Source: Planctomycetaceae bacterium
Lineage (GTDB): Bacteria; Planctomycetota; Planctomycetia; Pirellulales; Thermoguttaceae
Length of the DNA stretch: 5,644 nucleotides
NCBI GenBank assembly: GCA_031274385.1
Contig: JAISQH010000256.1
Coordinates: forward strand, 1-5,644
Direction: 5' to 3'
Positions 1 through 5,644 of the stretch are shown here, piece by piece. How positions within the stretch are numbered: the first letter of the stretch is position 1; every line of letters starts with the position of its first letter. The notes under the pieces are model-generated. The model made no database searches, was not told the DNA's origin, and saw only the letters and a program-made list of their open reading frames with translations. The position numbers and the translations under genes were made by a program.

Positions 1-400
1 GCGGTGGTGATATTTTTTGAACCGCAAACTCCATAGAAATGGAAGATCGTGTTACGCCTTTCATTTTGGCAAGTTCGGCAACTTCAGGCGAATCGACAAA
101 ACAAGAAACCGTTCCTTTCAATTTTTCGAGACAATTTTTATTAATACCGGCTTTGACCATTTGAGTATCTGTTACAACACGAACGCCTTGTTTCAAAATC
201 TCAATAGATTGTTCCAGAACATTTTCTGAAAAAACAAGATGATCGACGTAATCTAAATCTGCCGTTGTATGAATAACACGTTGAATTACCGGCGCGTTTT
301 TACCAAGCGGTTTTTTGTCTTTCAGCAATTCAGCGATGATTTCAAAACTTTTTTTTTCAATCTCAGCAGGGTTTGTTATAAAATTTTTATTGTAATTCAT
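1..400 (-). CDS. cbiC: Cobalt-precorrin-8 methylmutase CbiC, 5' part (cut by window edge)
   Basis: Enzyme that moves the methyl group from C11 to C12 of (cobalt-)precorrin-8, giving (cobalt-)cobyrinate; cytosolic. My translation from the ATG at 400 gives 133 residues running off the left edge, out of about 200-210 usual for the family. Family motifs are clear: an N-terminal KSFEIIAE stretch (residues 17-24), RVIHTTADLDY (41-51) with His44 at the position of the catalytic histidine of CobH/CbiC, VTDTQMVKAGINK (76-88), and the GVTRSS segment (115-120). The start codon overlaps the last 14 bases of cbiA in another frame. The upstream bases (cagaaATG) carry no good Shine-Dalgarno site, so translation is probably coupled to cbiA. 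Codons 15-18 contain a run of nine A. Identification is firm; the C-terminal third is not visible. Confidence 0.95.
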   Translation of the reverse strand, partial: MNYNKNFITNPAEIEKKSFEIIAELLKDKKPLGKNAPVIQRVIHTTADLDYVDHLVFSENVLEQSIEILKQGVRVVTDTQMVKAGINKNCLEKLKGTVSCFVDSPEVAELAKMKGVTRSSISMEFAVQKISPP

Positions 401-1739
401 TTCTGTAATGGAAACAAGTTTTTATCAATCCTTCCGCAAATTTGGAGTTGCCTCGAAAATGAATGTGAGGATATCCGGCAAAAATACGCGGCGTTGCAAC
501 AATACAGGGATAAGAATCTCCGTTACTTATTTTTGTTGCGGTAAAATCTCCGCCTTCATTATTGCTTGCGGAATAATGAAAGGAATGGGCATTAATTGTT
601 TCTCCTTTAAGGCAAAGCATATTGTCATGGTTTGCGGTCAATTTAACGTAGCCGAAATTCTGAAGCCGGTCTGTCATTTGGGCATTTCCCTGAATCATTC
701 CAAGCATAGAATACCGTGACCCCTGAAGATCGGTCAGACTTTCCTGCAAATACATAAAACCGCCGCACTCCGCATAAACCGGTAATCCGCGTTTATATTT
801 TTGACAAATACTATTTTTGAGACAATTATTCTTTTCCAGTTGTGCCGCGTAAAGTTCCGGGTAACCGCCCCAAAAAATAAGTCCGTCCGCATCATCCGGT
901 ATTTCACGGTCACGCAATGGCGAGAAAAAATGTAACCGTCCTCCCAAACTTTCAAAAAGTTGATGATTATCTTCATAATAAAAACAAAAAGCCTCGTCGC
1001 GAGCCACATAGAGATTGACTGAATGACACGGCTTTTGATCTTCCAAAAAAGATTCCGATACATTAAGTTTCGGGGCATGGGCTGCCAATTCGAGAAGTTT
1101 TTCGAAACAAATTGATTTTCGTGCATATTCTGCTAGGAGTGCGAGTTTATTTTGAATATCTGAAATTTCGTTTGCCGTCATCAATCCGAGATGCCTTGAT
1201 TCAATATGGGCTTCCGGTATTTCCGGCATAAAACCGATCACACGAATACCTACCTTGTCCTCAATCATTTTCTTGTAAAAAGAATACCTTGCCTGTGTGA
1301 TTCGATTCAGAATAACCGCTACAATATTATTCTTTTCAAATTCCAGAAAACCTTTGATTTCAGCACACAAAGACAAGGATTTTCCTTTTGCATCGACAAC
1401 CAGTACGACAGGAGTTTCTGTAATTTGCGACAAATAATTAGTTGAATTTGTACTTTTATTACCAATACCGTCATAGAGTCCCATCACTCCTTCAATCACA
1501 GCGATATCCCGCGTTCGTGTCTGAAGGGAATAACGTACACCGTTTTCACCCATAAGAACGGAATCAAGATTATGAGTTTTGACTTGCGTTACTTTCGTAT
1601 GGAACATGGGATCAATATAGTCCGGTCCGCATTTGAACGCAATCACGTTTTTGTTTTGTTGTTTCAGTACGGAAAGAATCGCACAGGTTACTGTTGTTTT
1701 ACCGCATCCGCTTCCGGTGCCCGCAATCAGGATTCGCAT
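387..1739 (-). CDS. cbiA: Cobyrinate a,c-diamide synthase CbiA
   Basis: ATP- and glutamine-dependent amidation of the a and c side chains of (cobalt-)cobyrinate; cytosolic. The protein is 450 residues, normal for the family. The N-terminal synthetase domain has the P-loop GTGSGCGKTT (7-16), GPDYIDP (38-44), EGVMGLYDG (83-91) and LGLMTANEI (184-192). The C-terminal class I glutamine amidotransferase domain begins near residue 240 and shows FSPLRDREIPDDADG (272-286), WGGYPEL (290-296), the nucleophile Cys325 in YAECGGFMYL, and His427 in GYPHIHF near the C-terminus as the likely triad histidine. All key residues are present and the frame is intact. GGAGG at 1745-1749 lies 5 bases before the ATG, which fixes the start. 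That ATG lies inside the end of the CbiET gene (13-bp overlap), and its own 3' end overlaps cbiC by 14 bp. The length and motifs fit CbiA rather than the larger, N-extended hydrogenobyrinate enzyme CobB. Confidence 0.97.
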   Translation of the reverse strand: MRILIAGTGSGCGKTTVTCAILSVLKQQNKNVIAFKCGPDYIDPMFHTKVTQVKTHNLDSVLMGENGVRYSLQTRTRDIAVIEGVMGLYDGIGNKSTNSTNYLSQITETPVVLVVDAKGKSLSLCAEIKGFLEFEKNNIVAVILNRITQARYSFYKKMIEDKVGIRVIGFMPEIPEAHIESRHLGLMTANEISDIQNKLALLAEYARKSICFEKLLELAAHAPKLNVSESFLEDQKPCHSVNLYVARDEAFCFYYEDNHQLFESLGGRLHFFSPLRDREIPDDADGLIFWGGYPELYAAQLEKNNCLKNSICQKYKRGLPVYAECGGFMYLQESLTDLQGSRYSMLGMIQGNAQMTDRLQNFGYVKLTANHDNMLCLKGETINAHSFHYSASNNEGGDFTATKISNGDSYPCIVATPRIFAGYPHIHFRGNSKFAEGLIKTCFHYRNELQ

Positions 1740-2923
1740 GGTTTCCTCCGTATTCCGGTAACGATATAAACAGGATTTTGAGACAACATCATATCATAAT
1801 CGTTGATTTTTTTTGATTTTGCAATATTGACACAAATCGTTTCAATATCAGTCATTCCGTACATATTATAAGCATCAAGAATCTGATTCAGACTTTGCAG
1901 GGAAACGGCGTTGGCAACAATTTTGATTTCCGAATTCATTTCAACCAATGTTTTGACAATAACGTTCATATTTCCCGAACTCCCTCCGATAAATACTTTA
2001 TCGGGAACAGGAAGTTCTGCCAAACGTTCTGGGGCGTTGGCTTTGATCATCACCGTGTTAAAGGCTCCATGCTTCATTCTGTTTTGTTTAATCAAATCAA
2101 GTGCCTCTTCATTTTTTTCGATAACATAAACGATACCTTCAAAAGCCCGGCGTGCCATTTCAACAGACATAGAACCGGTTCCGGCTCCGATATCGTACAA
2201 AATATCTTTCGGTTGTATTCCGAGTTTCCGAACAGAAAGACATCGTATTTCCTCTTTTGTCATCGGCACGGAGCCGCGAATCAATTCATCATCGCGAATC
2301 GGCATTGATGGAATGACTGCGGATTCGTTTTCAATATACATGACCGACAAATCACCAAAGACATTCTCTTTTAGTGTTACGGGTGTACCGCTGACGATTT
2401 TTTCTTCAGGATAAGAAAGTTTTTCTCCGATTTTGATTTTCACTTCCGACAAACCGCTTTCGTACAAAATTCTACACAAATCGTGAGCTTTGTATTCTCC
2501 TCCGGTCAGTGCGAAGACTTTTTTATTATAAGCGACACGCGGCACAATGTGTTCCCTTCTTCCATGTACACTTATCAGTAAAGCGTCATCGTAAGGAATC
2601 GCAATTTTTGCACTAAAATATTGGACACTGCCGATACCGTTGATCAGTTCAATTTCGTACAAATGCGAAAATTCCTGAACAATTTTTCGTGTGATACTGA
2701 AAAAACAGCAGTCACCGCTAACCAGAACCGCCGTCGTTCCCGGCAAAGGGCGACTCAGCGTCTGCATCAATTCAGACAAATCGGAACTCACAACTGATGG
2801 ATTGTCCCGAAAAATCCGTGAAATGCTCAAAACGCGGTCAACGGTTCGAATGGTATCGGACGCTTTTTTTGTCCAAATATTTTCGTTGCCAACGCCGTAA
2901 CCAATAATAAAAAGTTTTGCCAT
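1727..2923 (-). CDS. cbiET: Fused CbiE-CbiT cobalt-precorrin C5,C15-methyltransferase/decarboxylase
   Basis: One 398-residue chain combines the two methyltransferases that act on (cobalt-)precorrin-6B/7: CbiE methylates C5, and CbiT methylates C15 and decarboxylates the C12 acetate. It has the same domain order as CobL. The CbiE part (about 1-200) shows FIIGYGVGNENIWT (5-18), SGDCCFFS (69-76), GIGSVQYFSAKIAIPYDDA (96-114), SVHGR (118-122) and GEKLSYPEE (166-174). The CbiT part (about 205-398) opens with IRDDELIRGSVPMTKEEIR (209-227) and has the SAM-binding motif YDIGAGTGSMSVEMA (243-257) and FIGGSSGN (311-318). The glycine motif at the N-terminus is GYGVG rather than the common GxGPG. The start follows the cbiX stop by 6 bases. 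The bases before the ATG are aacctccg, so there is no Shine-Dalgarno match and coupling to cbiX is likely. The 3' end overlaps cbiA by 13 bp. Confidence 0.96.
   Translation of the reverse strand: MAKLFIIGYGVGNENIWTKKASDTIRTVDRVLSISRIFRDNPSVVSSDLSELMQTLSRPLPGTTAVLVSGDCCFFSITRKIVQEFSHLYEIELINGIGSVQYFSAKIAIPYDDALLISVHGRREHIVPRVAYNKKVFALTGGEYKAHDLCRILYESGLSEVKIKIGEKLSYPEEKIVSGTPVTLKENVFGDLSVMYIENESAVIPSMPIRDDELIRGSVPMTKEEIRCLSVRKLGIQPKDILYDIGAGTGSMSVEMARRAFEGIVYVIEKNEEALDLIKQNRMKHGAFNTVMIKANAPERLAELPVPDKVFIGGSSGNMNVIVKTLVEMNSEIKIVANAVSLQSLNQILDAYNMYGMTDIETICVNIAKSKKINDYDMMLSQNPVYIVTGIRRKPCES
1745..1749 (-). promoter_or_regulatory. Shine-Dalgarno site of cbiA
   Basis: The minus strand reads GGAGG followed by five bases (aaacc) and the cbiA ATG at 1739. 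The site lies inside the final codons of the upstream CbiET gene. A ribosome ending cbiET at the TGA (1729-1727) would therefore be close to the cbiA start, so initiation may be both direct and coupled. Confidence 0.8.
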
Positions 2924-2929
2924 CGGAGG

Positions 2930-3286
2930 TTATTCCATGATACGATCTGCCAGAATTTCCGCAAGTCTCCAGTCGGTTCCCAGAGATTTTCCCATCTCAA
3001 CTTTAATTTCAGGGTGATGAATGAGACATTCATGTATCATTTTGGGAATGTCTTGCTGCGGATGAACTCCGGTAAAAAGAAAATACGGAACTACTTTAAT
3101 TTCTGAGACATTTTGTGCAAGGAGAGAGGCGATTCCTTTTTTCAGTGTTTTGTCACTAAATTCCATAAAGGCATATTCCACACAAAAATCAGGAACCTTT
3201 TTTTTCGCCATATTTACAAGCGTGATCAAAGTTTCCTCTGTTTCTTTAATTCGGCTGCCATGAGCCACTACTAAAACACCTTTCAT
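2930..3286 (-). CDS. cbiX: Sirohydrochlorin cobaltochelatase, small CbiX type
   Basis: Inserts Co2+ into sirohydrochlorin, the committing step of the anaerobic B12 route; cytosolic. I take the ATG at 3286, giving 118 residues, because AAAGGAGT lies 7 bases upstream and the protein then begins MKGVLVVAHGSR, the family N-terminus. The frame stays open to an ATG at 3316 (10 more residues), but those residues look non-homologous and would cover the ribosome site. VVAHGSR places His9, and VVPYFLFTGVHPQQDIP (65-81) places His75. These are the expected metal-binding pair of the small homodimeric CbiX, first known from archaea. About 120 residues is the short form, half the size of two-domain CbiX or CbiK. 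There is no His-rich tail or Fe-S cysteine cluster. SirB-type iron chelatase activity cannot be excluded, but the B12 gene context favours cobalt. Confidence 0.92.
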   Translation of the reverse strand: MKGVLVVAHGSRIKETEETLITLVNMAKKKVPDFCVEYAFMEFSDKTLKKGIASLLAQNVSEIKVVPYFLFTGVHPQQDIPKMIHECLIHHPEIKVEMGKSLGTDWRLAEILADRIME

Positions 3287-3293
3287 TTCAGTA

Positions 3294-3298
3294 CTCCT
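3294..3298 (-). promoter_or_regulatory. Shine-Dalgarno site that decides the cbiX start
   Basis: The minus strand reads AGGAG (within AAAGGAGT) with 7 bases to the ATG at 3286. This supports the 118-residue form of CbiX over a start 30 bases further upstream at 3316. Confidence 0.8.
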
Positions 3299-3319
3299 TT
3301 CTTTGTTTTGTAACATAAA

Positions 3320-3347
3320 ATATTAAAACGTACAATTTTCTGCCCAA
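3320..3347 (-). promoter_or_regulatory. Weak candidate internal promoter upstream of cbiX
   Basis: The 110-base gap between cobA and cbiX (3287-3396) is the only sizeable non-coding stretch in the window. On the minus strand it holds TTGGGC (3347-3342), 16 bases, then TAATAT (3325-3320), a poor-to-fair match to a sigma-70 promoter (3/6 and 4/6). Transcription would start near 3312, about 26 bases before the cbiX ATG and just ahead of its ribosome site. AT-rich gaps yield such matches by chance, so this is only a candidate. I see no B12-box riboswitch or U-tract terminator in the gap. Confidence 0.25.
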
Positions 3348-3396
3348 GAGACGGATTTTTTAAGAATTTGAAACCATCTTTTTCTTATCAATCATT

Positions 3397-4134
3397 TCAG
3401 TACGGCGTTGTATCCAACTTGTCCGACAAGGCGCACACGGTTCCGATTATCACAACAGACGGAGGTACAACATGATTTTGTTGTGATAATTCAAAAAGCG
3501 TTTCCAATGTTCCAACGAATTTTCGTTGCGTTTTTAGTGAGGCATTTTCAATGATGGCGGCGGGGATTTGCTTGTTCATACCGGCTTCAATGAAACCGGT
3601 ACAAATATTCTCCAATGTCGCAATGCCCATCAGAATAATAATTGTTCCATTTAATCCTGCGAGCGATTTAAAATCAATATCAGGTTGACCGTTTTTCTTG
3701 GCATGTCCTGTAATAATATGCAGCGACGAGGAGTAATCTCGGTGCGTCAAAGGGATTCCCGCATAAACTCCGGCTGCCGTAACAGACGAGACGCCGGGAA
3801 TCACTTCAAACGGAATATTATTATTGCACAAATACTCAATCTCTTCACCGCCGCGCCCGAACACAAAAGGATCACCACCCTTTAACCGGACAACATGCAA
3901 TCCTTGTTTCGCTTTGGAAACCAGCAAATGACCAATTTCGTCCTGCGAAACCGGATGCCTGCTGGCATGTTTTCCGACACAAATTTTCTCCGCTGTATCA
4001 GGAATCATTGAAATAATGTCCTCCCCGACAAGGCGGTCGTAAAGGACAACATCGGCTTGTTTCAATCGGTTCAACCCTTTGATCGTCATCAATTCCGCAT
4101 CGCCGGGACCTGCTCCAATAAGTGTTACTTTCAT
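3397..4134 (-). CDS. cobA: Uroporphyrinogen-III C-methyltransferase CobA (SUMT)
   Basis: SAM-dependent double methylation of uroporphyrinogen III at C2 and C7 to precorrin-2, the branch point from haem to sirohaem and B12. At 245 residues it is a normal stand-alone SUMT, not fused to HemD (uroporphyrinogen-III synthase) as in many Firmicutes. Motifs: LIGAGPGDAELMTIKG (5-20), QADVVLYDRLV (26-36), VGKHASRHPVSQDEI (53-67), VVRLKGGDPFVFGRGGEE (81-98), VIPGVSSVTAAG.YAGIPLTHR (111-132), ITGHAK (141-146) and LMGI (168-171). The late GT..Q motif reads IENASLKTQR, a mild variant. The start is 23 bases after the upstream stop, with only a weak purine-rich gaaag in front. The last part of the gene carries a 12-bp inverted repeat (3446-3490). 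Motifs leave little doubt about SUMT; other corrin methyltransferases lack the RLKGGDPFVFGRGGEE form. Confidence 0.96.
   Translation of the reverse strand: MKVTLIGAGPGDAELMTIKGLNRLKQADVVLYDRLVGEDIISMIPDTAEKICVGKHASRHPVSQDEIGHLLVSKAKQGLHVVRLKGGDPFVFGRGGEEIEYLCNNNIPFEVIPGVSSVTAAGVYAGIPLTHRDYSSSLHIITGHAKKNGQPDIDFKSLAGLNGTIIILMGIATLENICTGFIEAGMNKQIPAAIIENASLKTQRKFVGTLETLFELSQQNHVVPPSVVIIGTVCALSDKLDTTPY
3446..3490. repeat. Perfect 12-bp inverted repeat inside the 3' end of cobA
   Basis: The arm ATTATCACAACA (3446-3457) is matched by TGTTGTGATAAT (3479-3490) with a 21-base spacer. The six inner bases of the arm can pair instead with a second copy of the complementary hexamer: ACAACA at 3467-3472 is complementary to TGTTGT at 3479-3484, leaving a 6-base loop. 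In the transcript these would be mutually exclusive hairpins. The spacer on the mRNA side also contains CCTCC. No U-run follows on the minus strand, so this is not an intrinsic terminator. The bases encode conserved CobA sequence around PPSVVIIG. Confidence 0.7.
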
Positions 4135-4157
4135 GTTACGGTTTCTTTCAAAAGTTG

Positions 4158-5420
4158 TTAATGGTTACTGTTGTTGTTCAATAATTTACGAATTTGTTCG
4201 GCTTTGATACGAACTCCATGATGATCGCCTTGTTTGGAAACAAGGCCGGCAAGATAGGATTCGTTCTCGATAATTGCAGGAAAATAACTGTTACATTCGT
4301 CACGGTTATCGGAAACAATCACAAAAATGCCTTTTTCTTTGGCATCCTGCGCAATACTCTGATTAACCTCTCGGTTATTTGTGGCGGCAATTACCAAAAA
4401 AGGATGAAAACGGTCAATATCACCTTTTTCGTATTTTTTATTAACAAAATGAATTTCTCCACATCGAACGGTTTCCTCCAATATTTTCGTAATAGAAATA
4501 GACAGAAGCGTTATTTTCGCACCGAAAGAGTGTAAAATTTCGGTACGCCGTTGCGCGATCTTACCTCCGCCGATAATAAGTATCTTTTTGTTGCGTAAAT
4601 CCATAAAAAGCGGAAAAAAGCGATGGCGGCTTTTGGGGTTTAATTCGGTACGATTTTGCTCCGATTCGATACGCGGGTTGATCTTAAAAAAATCCAATAA
4701 TTCCGAATAAGAAAACCCTGTTTCCTGAGTCGGACGCGGCAGAACAATCACTCGGCAACGGCACTGTAACGCGGCTGAAATTTTGGCGTTCCATCCGCCA
4801 ATCTCGCCGGAATTTTTTGTAACAAGAAATTCGGCTTCTGTCATTTCAATCATTGCTTTGTTCATTTTTTCACTCACCGGACCTTGCATACAAATAATAT
4901 TAGAGTTACGAACTCCCAAGTCAATCGTTTTCCTCAGCGAATCCAACATAGGAAGAATCCGCACATAACTTCTTGAAATAAAATCATTTATCTGTACAAA
5001 ATGTTCTAATTCTTTACTACCAATGGTAAAAAGAATTTTTCCGGTTTCTCGATTCAATAAATCAATTGCTTCTTTGGTATCGGCAACGTAGGTGATAAAA
5101 GGATTTTTGTCACTTTCACGGCGGAGAAGCCTTAAATATTTTGTGTTTGTGGTCTGACATGCTGACTGAATATTTCGTGTTACTTTATCGGCATAAGGAT
5201 GTGTTGCGTCAACCGCGTAATCAAACGGATGAGTTTTCAGATAAGCGGTCATTTCAGTTTCGTTAAGTCTTTGTGCTGTTATGGTAAAATTTGTTGGTTC
5301 CTGAAAAAGTTTTTTGCCATATTCCGTCGCAACAATTAGTGTTACATCAATGTTGTGATCGGCAAGCGATTGGGCAAGTTTTCCGGCTTCTGTTGTACCG
5401 CCGAATAAGAGAACTTTCAT
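4158..5420 (-). CDS. cbiJ-sirC: Fusion of cobalt-precorrin-6A reductase (CbiJ) and precorrin-2 dehydrogenase (SirC)
   Basis: A 420-residue chain with two NAD(P)-dependent activities of the pathway. Residues 1 to about 245 are CbiJ/CobK, which reduces (cobalt-)precorrin-6A to 6B: VLLFGGTTEAGKLA (3-16), DYAVDATHPYA (67-77), RLLRRES (97-103), TIGSKEL (132-138), MQGP (178-181) and TKNSGEIGGWNAK (201-213). A polar linker (about 247-268) follows. Residues from about 269 are SirC/CysG-N type, which oxidises precorrin-2 to sirohydrochlorin: PLFMDLRNKKILIIGGGKIA (270-289), RRTEIL, VIAATNNREVNQSIA (343-357), and YFPAIIENESYLAGLVS (379-395). The SirC part is about 150 residues and stops after the dimerisation segment, without the C-terminal helical domain of about 50 residues seen in full SirC/Met8p. 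The Asp usual after AAT in CysG is Asn here. GGAG at 5433-5430 lies 9 bases before the ATG, within the end of cbiH. Confidence 0.92.
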   Translation of the reverse strand: MKVLLFGGTTEAGKLAQSLADHNIDVTLIVATEYGKKLFQEPTNFTITAQRLNETEMTAYLKTHPFDYAVDATHPYADKVTRNIQSACQTTNTKYLRLLRRESDKNPFITYVADTKEAIDLLNRETGKILFTIGSKELEHFVQINDFISRSYVRILPMLDSLRKTIDLGVRNSNIICMQGPVSEKMNKAMIEMTEAEFLVTKNSGEIGGWNAKISAALQCRCRVIVLPRPTQETGFSYSELLDFFKINPRIESEQNRTELNPKSRHRFFPLFMDLRNKKILIIGGGKIAQRRTEILHSFGAKITLLSISITKILEETVRCGEIHFVNKKYEKGDIDRFHPFLVIAATNNREVNQSIAQDAKEKGIFVIVSDNRDECNSYFPAIIENESYLAGLVSKQGDHHGVRIKAEQIRKLLNNNSNH

Positions 5421-5426
5421 TATTTG

Positions 5427-5644
5427 TTACTCCAAATCATTTATTGTTGACTTATTTTTTATTTTTTCAATACAATAACCTCTGACGGTAACCAACCGAT
5501 TTTTCATTTGTTTGGTATCGGAGTTACCGATGATCACGGTTGTCAGCATATCAACATTGATCACGGACAATTCTTGTAACGTGCAAATTTGATATTCACG
5601 GTTATTCCGTAACGCATTTCGGACATAGCCGCACCATGTTTGCG
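5427..5644 (-). CDS. cbiH: Cobalt-precorrin C17-methyltransferase CbiH (CobJ family), 3' end
   Basis: Ring-contracting methyltransferase: methylates C17 of cobalt-factor III and contracts the macrocycle, giving cobalt-precorrin-4. Only the last 71 residues are in the window, read from the right edge in the frame that starts two bases in. They show the C-terminal CbiH/CobJ pattern: GYVRNALRNN, then TLQELSVINVDMLTTVIIGNSDT, then VTVRGY, where most family members have a TPRGY-like motif. The chain ends in a short lysine-rich tail after the tyrosine. The stop is 6 bases before the cbiJ-sirC start. The C-terminal part alone does not tell CbiH from CobJ; the CbiX and CbiET neighbours favour the anaerobic form. 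Whether an extra domain, such as a CbiG fusion, lies upstream cannot be seen. Confidence 0.88.
   Translation of the reverse strand, partial: QTWCGYVRNALRNNREYQICTLQELSVINVDMLTTVIIGNSDTKQMKNRLVTVRGYCIEKIKNKSTINDLE
5430..5433 (-). promoter_or_regulatory. Shine-Dalgarno site of cbiJ-sirC
   Basis: The minus strand reads TTGGAG, then 9 bases to the ATG at 5420. The GGAG overlaps the last two sense codons of cbiH (TTG GAG), whose TAA stop is at 5429-5427. The two genes are therefore very probably on one transcript. Confidence 0.65.

Noticed and set aside
269..719. Plus-strand open frames of 91 and 103 codons opposite cbiA/cbiC
   Set aside because: They lie antisense to genes with unmistakable family motifs, show no recognisable domain and have no ribosome site; they are shadows of the minus-strand genes.
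734..1126. Minus-strand open frame of 130 codons inside cbiA
   Set aside because: It is out of frame with CbiA across its conserved amidotransferase domain and shows no family motif.
2172..2181. 10-bp palindrome GAACCGGTTC in cbiET
   Set aside because: It lies just past the glycine-rich SAM-binding loop of CbiT, within conserved coding sequence; a single copy without other signals is expected by chance.
1895..2308. Plus-strand open frame of 137 codons opposite cbiET
   Set aside because: Antisense to the conserved CbiT domain, with a composition (rich in F, H and N) typical of the reverse complement of AT-rich coding sequence; no domain seen.
3196..3208. A-AAA-AAG slippery heptamer in cbiX (A8 tract)
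   Set aside because: No stimulatory stem-loop or internal ribosome site is apparent and the zero-frame protein is full length with both metal ligands; likely just lysine codons in AT-rich DNA.
3361..3387. TAAGAA / TTCTTA inverted repeat after the cobA stop, considered as a terminator
   Set aside because: The 6-bp stem is all A/T except one pair, the loop is 15 bases and no U-tract follows on the minus strand, so it would not terminate transcription.
3287..3396. Cobalamin riboswitch in the cobA-cbiX gap
   Set aside because: The gap is too short for the aptamer and no B12-box-like GCCACTG sequence is present. Any riboswitch would be expected upstream of the first operon gene, outside the window.
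1..5644. Mobile elements, CRISPR arrays, tRNA or rRNA genes
   Set aside because: The window is almost entirely covered by metabolic genes; no repeat array, transposase motif or RNA-gene structure was seen.

Overview
The window is a single-direction stretch of a cobalamin (vitamin B12) corrin-ring operon. Every convincing gene lies on the minus strand, so transcription runs from high to low coordinates. The genes have the signature of the anaerobic, early-cobalt-insertion route: a small CbiX cobaltochelatase, CbiH, CbiJ, a CbiE-CbiT fusion, CbiC and CbiA. No aerobic-route signature gene (cobG, cobN) is seen. The DNA is AT-rich, UGA and UAA serve as ordinary stops, and several genes have clear Shine-Dalgarno sites. 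This suggests an anaerobic or facultative low-GC bacterium. I cannot name a phylum from the sequence alone.

Layout in transcription order: the 3' end of cbiH (cut by the right edge, 5644-5427); a cbiJ-sirC fusion (5420-4158); cobA (4134-3397); a 110-base gap with a weak candidate promoter; cbiX (3286-2930); a cbiE-cbiT fusion (2923-1727); cbiA (1739-387); and the 5' part of cbiC (400-1, cut by the left edge). Junctions are tight: 6 bp, 23 bp, 110 bp, 6 bp, a 13-bp overlap and a 14-bp overlap. No intact gene shows a frameshift or internal stop.

CobA makes precorrin-2, the SirC half of the fusion oxidises it to sirohydrochlorin, and CbiX inserts Co2+. After a C20 methylation whose enzyme (CbiL) is not in the window, CbiH contracts the ring. 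CbiF, CbiG and CbiD functions are also not in the window. The CbiJ half then reduces cobalt-precorrin-6A, CbiET methylates C5 and C15 and decarboxylates, CbiC moves the C11 methyl to C12 to give cobyrinate, and CbiA amidates side chains a and c.

This is mostly a known pathway, not a new system. The points most worth a second look are the single-chain CbiJ-SirC fusion with a short SirC part, a perfect 12-bp inverted repeat with an alternative inner hairpin near the 3' end of cobA, and the 110-base gap that could let cbiX and later genes be transcribed separately.
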